DNA of 17,203 nucleotides from DATHCB01 sp035319765 (GCA_035319765.1 DATHCB010000091.1:1-17203), one strand, 5' to 3'; counted from the stretch's first letter, positions 6,745 to 13,590 are shown. Made by a program: numbers and translations. The notes: a model not told the origin generated them from the letters alone.

Positions 6745-7068
6745 TCAGACGGTCAAATTGCCTAATGTTTCAGGTTGAATGGGCCCTAACTTAAGGTCGT
6801 AGTCTTCATCCAGGATAGGCAAAACTTGCTCGAGTTCTCTGAAATATTTGAGCACCGTTATGCCTCTCTGAGTAATTGAGTAGACCATTCTCTGCCTTCC
6901 AACAGTCCGCTCTTCAACCAAGCCCTGCTTCATCAGAAAGCCCAAATACTTCTTAAGCACACAACAGTTAACGTTAGTCTCATACATTATGTGAGTCAGC
7001 TTCAGTTCACGGTTGTGTCGCAGAACGCCGAGGATGCCCAAGTACGTCTCCAGCTTTGATCTTCTCAA
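6745..7068 (-). CDS. ArnR1-like winged-helix regulator
   Basis: Single winged-helix domain of 107 residues. Residues 6-50 hold three helices with the recognition helix in NVNCCVLKKYLGFLMKQGLV (32-51). The wing follows (TVGRQRMVYSITQRGITVLK, 55-74), then a terminal helix that often dimerises. This is the ArnR1/HTH_45 type common in archaea. It starts at a TTG with GAGAAGG eight bases upstream; there is no in-frame ATG before it. It is 17 bases downstream of the 55-residue gene and 33 bases upstream of the Lrp gene. Two different regulators in one operon with a nitroreductase suggest control of a small redox or xenobiotic response; that is inference. Confidence 0.8.
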   Translation of the reverse strand: MRRSKLETYLGILGVLRHNRELKLTHIMYETNVNCCVLKKYLGFLMKQGLVEERTVGRQRMVYSITQRGITVLKYFRELEQVLPILDEDYDLKLGPIQPETLGNLTV

Positions 7069-7085
7069 GCACTTATCCTTCTCGC

Positions 7086-7253
7086 TTATACTTTGCCCAT
7101 CTTGGCTATATGCACTTTATGTACCGAAAATACACGTACATTCAAGCTTTGCAGCAGTACGCGCCTGAAAAACTCGATTGGTCCGCTTTCGGCGCGCAAT
7201 TCCAAGCCAAGTAATCTTCCAGACTTTGGTTTGCTGAGTTTCTCTGCTACCAT
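7086..7253 (-). CDS. Conserved-looking 55-residue protein in the nitroreductase operon, unknown function
   Basis: Small gene overlooked by a 60-residue cut-off. The ATG at 7253 overlaps the end of the nitroreductase gene by seven bases (ATGGTAG contains the nitroreductase stop), and the TAA at 7086-7088 is 17 bases before the next start. The protein is basic and well mixed: MVAEKLSKPKSGRLLGLELR, then a segment with ESGPIEFFRRVL, then SLNVRVFSVHKVH. It has no membrane helix and no cysteines. The overlap and tight spacing are typical of translational coupling, and the composition is much more protein-like than the other two frames here. I do not recognise the family. Confidence 0.55.
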   Translation of the reverse strand: MVAEKLSKPKSGRLLGLELRAESGPIEFFRRVLLQSLNVRVFSVHKVHIAKMGKV

Positions 7254-7864
7254 TCGTTGTAGTGCGTTTTCTCCTGCAATAATATCTGCTTCTGTTTCAC
7301 AGAGGATTCTTGGGGGTAGCCTATTGGAATGAGGGTTGCCACCTCATAGTCATCTGGAACGCCCAGGATTTTCTTGAGCGATGATGTCTCGTGGGGTATG
7401 TACGTCACGCCGTAGAGTCCTTCTGCAGCCATAGCAAGCAAAACGTTTTCAATGCAAGTCCATACGGAAGCAAAGTCGTTCAACTCGTATAGTGTCTTAC
7501 ACTCCCGGAGCGGTTTTTTCATCCTGAAACAAACCACGAGCAACTCTGGCGAGCTCAGCAGCATTCTTTTCTGAATAGGCAACGCCTTCAGATACATTTT
7601 CCTCTGCAAATCATCCGACAATCCTCTCACAGCTTTCTCCAGTCGCTTTCCGTCTGTTACGTCCTCTGCTTTTGCGCCTGCTTCGACTACTTTTGCTCGT
7701 TGTTCAAGACCTTTTACGAGGATGAACTCCCACTCTCTCAGGTGATTATGGCTTGGTGCCTTCAACCCAGCATCGAGAATTCGTTGAAGTCTATCGGCTT
7801 CAACAGACTTGGACTGGAATTTTCTCACACTCCTTCTCTTGTTGACAACCTCATAGAATTCCAT
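7247..7864 (-). CDS. Nitroreductase-family FMN-dependent oxidoreductase
   Basis: Flavin oxidoreductase of 205 residues that would use NAD(P)H to reduce nitro compounds, quinones or a flavin. The N-terminal FMN-phosphate motif is KRRSVRKF (9-16). The second FMN-contact segment is APSHNHLREWEFILV (36-50), and the C-terminal motif is the IPIGYP type (179-184). Residues 70-125 form a helical insertion. The length is normal for the family. It is the first gene of a probable operon with a 55-residue protein and two regulators downstream. GAGAAGG lies 13 bases before the ATG, further than ideal. The true electron acceptor cannot be read from sequence. Confidence 0.85.
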   Translation of the reverse strand: MEFYEVVNKRRSVRKFQSKSVEADRLQRILDAGLKAPSHNHLREWEFILVKGLEQRAKVVEAGAKAEDVTDGKRLEKAVRGLSDDLQRKMYLKALPIQKRMLLSSPELLVVCFRMKKPLRECKTLYELNDFASVWTCIENVLLAMAAEGLYGVTYIPHETSSLKKILGVPDDYEVATLIPIGYPQESSVKQKQILLQEKTHYNEW

Positions 7865-8305
7865 GTGATGCTACGCCTTCTCACTAATGTCATTTCTACA
7901 GTTCGTGTTCGACAATAAGGTTTGCGCGAATCCGCCAAATTCGGAACGATTTTGCCGATCGCCCCGAAAACCCGAGCTTCATTGCCTAACCGCTATTCAG
8001 AGTTGAAGATAGACCAGTCTTCATTTCTGGTGAAGGAGCATGTCTGACATGAACTTGCACCAAAAGAAGACGAAGTAGTCGTTCACAAGCCCTCTTATGG
8101 AGCTTTCTATGACCCTCTAGATACTACTCTCGAAAATCTAGGGGAGGACAGGGTCATAATTAACGGAACTTTGATAAACTGTTGACTAACAAATACGAGG
8201 CCCCACTTCAAAATGAGTTTCAAAGTGATTTAGGGGCAAGCCGGGGCGTGTTCAATTTCAGTAAGGCATAAGTGCGTATGCGGAACTGGACTTTCTGGGT
8301 CTATT
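7865..8305. other. Gap holding an isochorismatase remnant
   Basis: Between the nitroreductase start and the acetyltransferase start there is no intact gene. The middle (7990-8185) is a decayed cysteine-hydrolase fragment, described separately. In the remaining flanks I see no convincing reading frame, RNA or strong TATA box; the promoters of the two divergent genes must lie here. Confidence 0.5.
7990..8185 (+). pseudogene. Isochorismatase/nicotinamidase-family cysteine hydrolase remnant
   Basis: The frame 8051-8185 reads ELAPKEDEVVVHKPSYGAFY followed by a segment with TTLENLGEDRVIINGT and LINC. This closely follows the isochorismatase-like pattern, in which 'ELAP…VVxKxxYSAF' precedes an 'LG…VIxxGxxTNxC' core with the catalytic Cys. 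It stops (TGA, 8183-8185) just at the catalytic motif. Upstream, the preceding residues (RPVFISGEGACLT) lie one base out of frame (7990-8049), so a single-base change at 8050 disrupts the gene. The N-terminal Asp motif and the C-terminal third are missing. It is a truncated, frameshifted relic; the original substrate is unknown. Confidence 0.6.
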
Positions 8306-8821
8306 ATGATTACGATAAGAAAGGCTACGAAGCATGGCATAGAAGTGCTTGGCAAGAAGCTTCTCAAACTTCTGACGGATACCAGCAGTCAGCTGTATCT
8401 GGAAAACGTTGCGAAGTTCGGTATTCCTGAAGCTTATGTGAAGAAGGCTTTTTCCGGAGAGACACTCCAGAAGGCTGTAGGTTCGGGAAAGGCTGTCGTC
8501 TATCTTGCTCTTGAACGGCGTGAAATTTTGGGGTTCGCCCAGACGGTGAGACGTGATAAGTCTACGGTGGAGTTAGATCGTATCGTGGTTTTCCCAGAAT
8601 ACGCTCGGAAAGGTATAGGCACTCGGCTTTTGGCTCGGGTCTTGACGGATGAACAGCGCAAAGGAACCAGAACAGTAATAGTTACTGCCGGCAAAGAAGA
8701 AACTCATGCCAGACGATTCTACGAGAAAAACGGCTTCATACAGTTAAAGGAATCAACAGTAGACGCGCCATGGGGCAGTAGATTGTCATTAGTCACGTAC
8801 CAATTCGAATTAAGATCATAG
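8306..8821 (+). CDS. GNAT-family N-acetyltransferase
   Basis: Acetyl-CoA-dependent transferase of 171 residues. The central strands and motif A are clear: VELDRIVVFPEYARKGIGTR (88-107), with the CoA-pyrophosphate loop R101-K-G103-I-G105-T. Motif B is present as ARRFYEKNGFIQL (135-147). The N-terminal 60 residues are a helical region with the likely acceptor site. The substrate cannot be told; it could be a small amine or a protein N-terminus. No ribosome site is obvious. Its stop TAG at 8819-8821 directly abuts a CG-core palindrome. It converges with the TIM-barrel gene at 9153-10181. Confidence 0.85.
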   Translation: MITIRKATKHGIEVLGKKLLKLLTDTSSQLYLENVAKFGIPEAYVKKAFSGETLQKAVGSGKAVVYLALERREILGFAQTVRRDKSTVELDRIVVFPEYARKGIGTRLLARVLTDEQRKGTRTVIVTAGKEETHARRFYEKNGFIQLKESTVDAPWGSRLSLVTYQFELRS

Positions 8822-8829
8822 GCGCGCGC
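8822..8829. repeat. CG-core palindrome GCGCGCGC next to the acetyltransferase stop
   Basis: Starts immediately after the TAG of the acetyltransferase gene (context TAG-GCGCGCGC-TATATAT). The flanking GGCGC (8821-8825) and GCGCC (8837-8841) could also form a small hairpin across the TATATAT. Confidence 0.7.
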
Positions 8830-8853
8830 TATATATGCGCCACAGGAATCTCT

Positions 8854-8863
8854 AGCGCGTGCT
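8854..8863. repeat. CG-core near-palindrome AGCGCGTGCT
   Basis: Same family, with one position off symmetry; the second of three copies within 75 bases. Confidence 0.6.
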
Positions 8864-8887
8864 CTGCAATACAAAGGGAGAACAGAT

Positions 8888-8895
8888 GCGCGCGC
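8888..8895. repeat. CG-core palindrome GCGCGCGC
   Basis: Third copy in the same gap, in the context GAT-GCGCGCGC-TCTAG. Confidence 0.65.
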
Positions 8896-8903
8896 TCTAG
8901 GAG

Positions 8904-8917
8904 ATTTTACCAGTAAA
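8904..8917. repeat. Direct repeat ATTTTACCAGTAAA, copy 1
   Basis: A 14-base unit identical to 9031-9044. Each is nearly symmetrical around a central CA (TTTAC-CA-GTAAA), which suits a dimeric DNA-binding protein. Confidence 0.7.
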
Positions 8918-9030
8918 CAGGGGCTCAAATTTTTACCATGTTTTTAAAATTGCCTCAAATCAAGCTTTTCTGACTAAAATAAGCCAGAAGCAAGCTCGGC
9001 CCAGTGGCGCCGGAGGTGGGATCCCAGCCC

Positions 9031-9044
9031 ATTTTACCAGTAAA
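9031..9044. repeat. Direct repeat ATTTTACCAGTAAA, copy 2
   Basis: Identical to 8904-8917; here the symmetry extends to TTTTAC-CA-GTAAAA. It is flanked by CCAGCCCAT (9024-9032) and ATGGGTTGG (9055-9063), which can pair with one G-U. Confidence 0.7.
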
Positions 9045-9152
9045 ATATATCAAGATGGGTTGGATTGGCCTCACTCCCAAACAAGGATGAGCCCTTCCTT
9101 GACTGAGTCTTATTTCAGTTATTTCGAACGGCTATGATTTCTTGGGGACTGC

Positions 9153-10181
9153 TTAGTGTTTGGCGTAGTAGTCAGCTACCGCTCGGAACGATTCTTTTGG
9201 TTCCCATGTCATTTCGGGGTAGGTTGCTCCGTGTTTATTACCTGCGTAGCTCTTAACTAGGCTGTAGCTTGCCATGGCGAGGTCATTTTTTGGGTTCTCA
9301 TTATACGGCAGATTAGGCGATGTGAAAGTAAATTCGAAGGTGCCTTCGACTCCTGCGCAGTCCAGAACCTGAAGCATATCAGTCAATTCATGTGCCTGTA
9401 AACCTTCATCCCTTACATAATTGCGCTTTAGCTGTTTTGGATTCTTGGGGTCAACGATCATGAAGCCTCTGCCACCCTTATCTTCAGCGCCTTGATAGAT
9501 GCATAGGCCAACCTCACTGATAACCACGGGTTTACCTAAAGTAAGATATCGCTTAAGCCAATCACCGTAAGAATCTCTGTTAACTTTGCCCCTATAGTAA
9601 TCGAGGCTAACAAAATCAAACAAACCCCAATCAACGGCTTCAAGCGGAACAGCGGCATAGGCGACCTTGCGGTGAAAAACTTCCCTTACTGCCTTGTTCG
9701 TCTTTGTGAGAAAAGCATTCAGCGCCTTGCTATACGTCCCTATAAGTTTGATCTTCAAAAAGTTAAATGTGAACGTGAGTGGGTTCCCGAGGCGTTCAAA
9801 TATATTTTTGCCCTTAAGGATGCCTTGCATGAATAACGTTAATTCCGAGCCAACACTGAACACCAATCGTTCTCCCCACTGCTGACGTATCTGCTCAGCT
9901 GCCACGGCAGCTTGGACAACATAGTCACATGTCTCCTCCGGGCTTCTATCCCAAAGCTCTGGCAAAAACCAAATGTCCAACCCCTGATTTAGAGCATCCA
10001 CAGCTGCTGATTTAAGACGGTCGATATCGACTCCACAAATCCGAACCGAATTGCAGTGCAAGTCATTCTTGATAATTTCAAGCTCCCGATGAACTATCTT
10101 AGGCTCAAATACTGGGCGCCAGTTTTCGCCCATCATCTCCCGTCCAACGTCGTAACAAACGCCTTTTCGATTCGTCTTCAA
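9153..10181 (-). CDS. TIM-barrel, glycoside-hydrolase-like protein (family often labelled 'abortive infection protein')
   Basis: Protein of 342 residues with a (beta/alpha)8 pattern like glycoside hydrolases of clan A. The beta1 segment is GVCYDVGREMMGENWRPVF (7-25). VRICGVDIDRL (46-56) and DIWFLPELWDRS (69-80) follow. E113 in FSVGSELTLF is in the position of an acid/base, and E223 in PVVISEVGL is in the position of a nucleophile. DYYRGK at 195-200 would line the cleft. No signal peptide, so it is cytoplasmic. Proteins of this kind are annotated 'abortive phage infection protein' in some databases from homology, without a clear demonstrated role. The start is TTG with AAGGAG four bases before it. 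The upstream frame's TGA overlaps it as TTGA, so translation is probably coupled. Confidence 0.72.
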   Translation of the reverse strand: MKTNRKGVCYDVGREMMGENWRPVFEPKIVHRELEIIKNDLHCNSVRICGVDIDRLKSAAVDALNQGLDIWFLPELWDRSPEETCDYVVQAAVAAEQIRQQWGERLVFSVGSELTLFMQGILKGKNIFERLGNPLTFTFNFLKIKLIGTYSKALNAFLTKTNKAVREVFHRKVAYAAVPLEAVDWGLFDFVSLDYYRGKVNRDSYGDWLKRYLTLGKPVVISEVGLCIYQGAEDKGGRGFMIVDPKNPKQLKRNYVRDEGLQAHELTDMLQVLDCAGVEGTFEFTFTSPNLPYNENPKNDLAMASYSLVKSYAGNKHGATYPEMTWEPKESFRAVADYYAKH

Positions 10182-10318
10182 TTCACTCCTTGGTCAGGGT
10201 CTGGTTTGAGTATTTGCAGAATAATTCTTGCGTTAGGAAAATGGTTCTTAGCATCATTCGAGTCAAGCATTGTCACCCTCTTCATCAAGCCATTAAAACA
10301 GGCCAGTAACACAACCAT
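10178..10318 (-). CDS. Short upstream ORF (46 residues) coupled to the TIM-barrel gene
   Basis: From ATG at 10318 the frame reads MVVLLACFNGLMKRVTMLDS, then a part with NDAKNHFPNARIILQILK and PDPDQGVN, to a TGA at 10178-10180 that overlaps the TTG of the next gene by two bases (TTGA). The sequence looks like real protein and has no match I recognise. The frame extends upstream without a start codon to about 10363 (ending AKIVNNDYDQL before the Met), so the ATG may be internal to a decayed longer gene. It could be a small protein, a leader peptide or the tail of a truncated gene. Confidence 0.45.
   Translation of the reverse strand: MVVLLACFNGLMKRVTMLDSNDAKNHFPNARIILQILKPDPDQGVN
10186..10191 (-). 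promoter_or_regulatory. Ribosome binding site AAGGAG deciding a TTG start
   Basis: Perfect purine-rich site four bases before the TTG at 10181; no alternative ATG lies in frame before the first conserved strand. Confidence 0.6.
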
Positions 10319-10503
10319 AAGCTGGTCATAATCATTATTAACAATTTTTGCCCTAGCCTGCCCTTAAAAGATCGGCTGTCGCACAGTATGCTGTATAGCC
10401 TAGCGCGCCCGTTGTGGCAAGAAGAATAGCCAGCAAGAAACCTAGAGCGAAGAAGACTATCGAATGACTGGACGATTCATTCGATTAGCATCAGGCATGC
10501 GCA

Positions 10504-11169
10504 TTATGGTGCGGGCTTTGTGGCTCCCTCTTCGAGGATCTCTGAGAGTAGTCTCCTCTCGGCCTTCCTTCTATGCACGACCAGGGTTGGCTCCGCCATT
10601 TTGAGCCGCTTCGCCAGCTCCCTCGAGTCTATTCTGCGCGGCAGGTCATAGTAACCCAGCTCGAAGGCTGACAGTATGACCCTCTGTTGCATCCTAGTAA
10701 GCTTGCTCAGGGGGGAGCTTGAGGAGAACCGGGCGTCTGTGAGGGAAAGTACTTTGCAATGCAGTCCGGCCCCGCTAATATTGCCAAGGAACCCCTTGAT
10801 TACCCTCGTGCTCCCGAGAAACGCTAACTTGAGCCGTCCGTCCCTGATCTCGTAGGGGGACGAGAGGTATCCTCTATTGATGATCCCCGTAACCTCGGAG
10901 AACTGTCTCTGCATCTTTCCCTTAATGAAGCAGACGTAGGAACCATCCTTCTCCCTCTCCAGGATTTGGACAACGTCCGTCGGGTCGTTGAAGTAGCTTT
11001 CGACATCGATCTTCGGATCCCTGAACTTGATGCGTGCGACGATGGTCGCCTCGGTCTGTGTCATTCTGAGCAGGCTCAGCGCCTCGAAGAGTTCGATGTC
11101 GTTAAGGCGCGGCTCGTGCATGAATTCTGCAAGCTCGGCCGCCGAGAGTTCGGTGATGACCCTTCGCAT
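10504..11169 (-). CDS. Bacterio-opsin-activator-type (HTH_10) transcriptional regulator, module copy 1
   Basis: Regulator of 221 residues. The C-terminal HTH_10 domain spans about 157-212 (LTRMQQRVILSAFELGYYDL, PRRIDSRELAKRLKMAEPTL, then HRRKAERRLLSEIL). Residues 1-150 are the alpha/beta sensing part usual for these proteins. The ATG at 11169 is about 25 bases from a CTATAG element, so the mRNA may be leaderless. It diverges from a DrrA/DrrB-like transporter across a 108-base gap and is paralogous to the regulator at 14023-14763, which has the same divergent arrangement. The likely role is to sense a compound handled by the transporter and control the pair; that is inference. Codons are strongly G/C-ending (37 of 60 bases G or C at 10561-10620). 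Confidence 0.85.
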   Translation of the reverse strand: MRRVITELSAAELAEFMHEPRLNDIELFEALSLLRMTQTEATIVARIKFRDPKIDVESYFNDPTDVVQILEREKDGSYVCFIKGKMQRQFSEVTGIINRGYLSSPYEIRDGRLKLAFLGSTRVIKGFLGNISGAGLHCKVLSLTDARFSSSSPLSKLTRMQQRVILSAFELGYYDLPRRIDSRELAKRLKMAEPTLVVHRRKAERRLLSEILEEGATKPAP

Positions 11170-11190
11170 GCCAAGGATGAGGGTCTACGA

Positions 11191-11196
11191 CTATAG
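11191..11196 (-). promoter_or_regulatory. TATA-like element for regulator copy 1
   Basis: CTATAG centred about 25 bases before the ATG at 11169, the spacing of leaderless archaeal transcripts and the same layout as in module copy 2. Confidence 0.4.
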
Positions 11197-11212
11197 ATGC
11201 CTTTCGCCGTGG

Positions 11213-11224
11213 CTATCCTGATAG
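11213..11224. promoter_or_regulatory. Candidate operator CTATC-CT-GATAG in the divergent gap
   Basis: Inverted repeat with 5-bp arms and a 2-base spacer midway between the divergent regulator and transporter genes. It is a possible binding site for the HTH_10 regulator. Short, so it could be chance. Confidence 0.3.
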
Positions 11225-11277
11225 TGTGAAAGCTAATCCCAGCGCGGCTGCACAGGGACTTATCGAGCGCGATACGT

Positions 11278-12255
11278 TTGATCACTGTCGAAGATCTGGT
11301 CGAGGTCTATTCCGACGGCACGAAAGCCGTGGATGGCATCTCCTTCGAAGTGAAGGAGGGGGAGTTCTTCGGGTTCCTAGGGCCCAACGGTGCGGGGAAG
11401 AGCACCACCATCAAGGTCCTAACCACTCTTCTTCGGAAGACTGAGGGGAAAGTCACGGTTGCTGGGTTCGATCTGGACGAATCCCCGGCCAACATACGCA
11501 AGAGCATCGGCGTTCTCAGTCAGGAGACTAGTCTCGATGTCGACCTGACAGGCAGAGAGAACCTCCGTCTCGTGGGGCACCTGCAGCAGATGCATAGTAA
11601 GCATTTGGAGGAGCGCATTGATGATCTGCTTAAACTGGTTCAGCTCGAGGACATGGCGAACAAACCGGCGGGTCGCTTCTCGGGCGGGATGAGGAAAAGG
11701 CTGGACTTGGCCTGCGCGCTGATTCATAAGCCGAAGCTTCTCTTCCTGGACGAACCTACGACTGGTCTCGACACCCAGTCTCGTGCGGGAATCTGGGAAT
11801 ACTTGGAAGGGTTGAACAAGAAGGAGCAGCTCACAATCTTCCTGACTACTCAATATCTGGAGGAGGCCGATCGGCTCTGCAGTAGGCTTGCAGTGATTGA
11901 TCATGGGAAGCTGATTGCGGGCGGGACGCCGGCGGAGCTCAAGGAGTCGGTGGGAGGCGATACGATCACCCTTTCGCTAAAGAATGTTTCCCTCAGGCCG
12001 AGGGCGAAGGAAATCATTAGAAGCGTCCAAGGAGTAAGGGAGGTCGTCGATTCCGATGGAGGAATTGTCGCCTACGCAAAGAACGCAGGGGAGATCGTAG
12101 CCGGGATCGTCACGGACCTAGATCGCAACGGCATCCAGCTTTCCTTCCTTAGCATCTTCACCCCCACCCTCGACGACGTATTCCTGCGCGAGACCGGACG
12201 AAGGATTAGGTCAGACGAGCTTTCGAGAAGAGAAACGGAACCATTCCTAACGTGA
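11278..12255 (+). CDS. DrrA-like ABC transporter ATPase, module copy 1
   Basis: Nucleotide-binding subunit of a DrrAB-type exporter, 325 residues. Walker A GPNGAGKST at 35-43; Q-loop SQET with Q82; signature SGGMRKR at 135-141; Walker B LLFLDEP at 154-160 with catalytic E159; D-loop TGLDTQSR. The switch position reads TTQYLEEAD, with Gln (Q192) in place of His, as is usual in DrrA-type proteins. The C-terminal about 100 residues end in the DrrA-type PTLDDVFLRETGRR motif that contacts the permease. The start is TTG; no ATG or GTG lies in frame up to the stop at 11227. The permease gene begins 9 bases after its stop. The substrate is probably a hydrophobic compound or lipid; not determinable. 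Confidence 0.93.
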   Translation: MITVEDLVEVYSDGTKAVDGISFEVKEGEFFGFLGPNGAGKSTTIKVLTTLLRKTEGKVTVAGFDLDESPANIRKSIGVLSQETSLDVDLTGRENLRLVGHLQQMHSKHLEERIDDLLKLVQLEDMANKPAGRFSGGMRKRLDLACALIHKPKLLFLDEPTTGLDTQSRAGIWEYLEGLNKKEQLTIFLTTQYLEEADRLCSRLAVIDHGKLIAGGTPAELKESVGGDTITLSLKNVSLRPRAKEIIRSVQGVREVVDSDGGIVAYAKNAGEIVAGIVTDLDRNGIQLSFLSIFTPTLDDVFLRETGRRIRSDELSRRETEPFLT

Positions 12256-12264
12256 GATGATTCG

Positions 12265-13032
12265 ATGACAATTCTCTATGATTCGCGGTCCCTCGTCGAA
12301 AGATACCTCATCAAGCTTATCAGGAACCCAACCCTGCTCGGGACGAACCTGGTTACCCCACTGCTTTTCCTTTTGCTCTTCTCACAGCTCCTGACAAAGT
12401 TCGGGGAGTTCCTGCCTGCTGCCTCGGGAGGGTACTTGGCATACCTGACTCCGGGGGTCATAATGCTGAACGCCATGATAGGAGCTCCGCAGAGCGCGGT
12501 CTCGATGGTGAACGACCTAAACTCGGGGTTCCTTTCTAAGATGCTGCTGACGCAGGCCAACAGGTCGGCGATACTGCTGGGACGGCTTCTTACCGACATG
12601 CTAATCGTTGTGGTGCAGTCAGTCATTACCATACTATTCGCAATCGTGCTGGGCGTAAAGTTCTCTACAGGGCTTCCCGGGATCTTGCTGATCCTCGCAA
12701 CCGTTGCGTTCTTCGAGTTCGCCCTGTCAGGAATATTCCTAGCCGTCGGCATCAGGACTCGCAAGAACGAAACGATCTCAGCCGTTTCAGGGGTGGTTTT
12801 CTTCCCACTAATATTCATCAGCAGCGCAATGTTTCCTCTCTCATTCTTCCCGACTTGGGCTCAAACCGTTTCGAACTATAATCCAGTCAGCTATGCTTCA
12901 AACGTTACGCGCGACCTCATCGGGGGTGGCCTTACTGTGGGGACCCTGATGTCGGCGTACATATTAATCGGAGTCTTGGCGGCAGCCACGTTCGCAGCAA
13001 CACTGCACCAGTTTCGGAAAGTCGTTTCCTAG
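12265..13032 (+). CDS. DrrB-like ABC-2 type permease, module copy 1
   Basis: Membrane subunit of 255 residues with about six helices (roughly 24-43, 56-80, 103-130, 138-162, 170-190 and 229-247). The ABC-2 signature region is YNPVSYASNVTRDLI (205-219), and the coupling segment MVNDLNSGFLSKMLLTQANR (81-100) contacts the ATPase. It pairs with the ATPase encoded nine bases upstream. It has a close paralogue at 16061-16825 ending with the same residues (QFRKV[VI]S). The TAG stop at 13030-13032 forms part of the AGCGCGCGCT palindrome that follows. Confidence 0.92.
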   Translation: MTILYDSRSLVERYLIKLIRNPTLLGTNLVTPLLFLLLFSQLLTKFGEFLPAASGGYLAYLTPGVIMLNAMIGAPQSAVSMVNDLNSGFLSKMLLTQANRSAILLGRLLTDMLIVVVQSVITILFAIVLGVKFSTGLPGILLILATVAFFEFALSGIFLAVGIRTRKNETISAVSGVVFFPLIFISSAMFPLSFFPTWAQTVSNYNPVSYASNVTRDLIGGGLTVGTLMSAYILIGVLAAATFAATLHQFRKVVS

Positions 13033-13040
13033 CGCGCGCT
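13031..13040. repeat. CG-core palindrome AGCGCGCGCT on a stop codon
   Basis: Perfect 10-bp palindrome that begins with the last two bases of the permease TAG stop. Because the paralogous permease ends at the same residue without the palindrome, the element sits on a native stop rather than truncating the gene. Confidence 0.78.
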
Positions 13041-13590
13041 TATCATAAGCCGAAAAAACAAGCCCGAACTGACACTGGAAGCCAAAACTTTAATAAAAGA
13101 ACTAAGCCGACACTAAAGCGCGCCTTGACCATCATGTAGCGACAATAGCCATCGACAAGTTGAGTGTCTTCCCTACGGATAATCAATGGCGAGACAACTT
13201 TCCCTTTCTCTGCACTCAAATTTTTCGTTAAAGTCTGGGCTCATTGAGTTGTCGAATTGGCATCGATTTCGACATCAATCGTACCCGAGAAGTGTTTGAA
13301 CGATGCGCGCGAGATAAAGCTTTACTCCAACCCAACACAAAAACAAAAAATAGGCGCACGCTTGAGAAAGCCGCATAACGCACATGCAATGATAGCATTA
13401 GTCTATCAATCAAACAGGGGCCACTAAGAGTCTATATAGAGTTTGTAGGGAAACCTTAAGGTCTCCATCACGTACACATGCTATTTGAAGCACGGTAGGA
13501 CTGTAGACTGGTTAACTTGCTTCTCCTCCCCTTTCTCACCCGTCTTCAGTTCTACCCAACGAATCGAGCTCACAAAACTGTTCTCATGAA

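Larger units (their letters stand above)
8822..9152. other. Convergent intergenic region rich in repeats and hairpins
   Basis: Neither flanking gene needs a promoter here, because both end here. The stretch holds three CG-core palindromes, two copies of ATTTTACCAGTAAA (8904-8917, 9031-9044), a third TTTTACCA (8931-8938), an imperfect hairpin at about 8962-8997 (AGCTT-TTCTG pairing with CAGAA-GC-AAGCT), and arms CCAGCCCAT / ATGGGTTGG around the second repeat. No reading frame of note. It could encode a structured RNA or carry protein-binding sites; no known RNA family is recognised. Confidence 0.45.

Noticed and set aside
8996..9033. tRNA-like or T-arm-like stretch around GGTGGGATCCCAGCCC
   Set aside because: There is no TTCRA T-loop, no D-arm and no acceptor stem that closes; the symmetry comes from the GGGATCCC palindrome.
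9085..9110. Possible C/D-box small RNA (GGATGAG … CTGA)
   Set aside because: The C-box match is imperfect, the spacing is too short and there are no C'/D' boxes.
11850..11880. Gln instead of His at the ABC switch position in both ATPases
   Set aside because: TTQY is the usual form in DrrA-type ATPases, so it is a family trait and not an anomaly.
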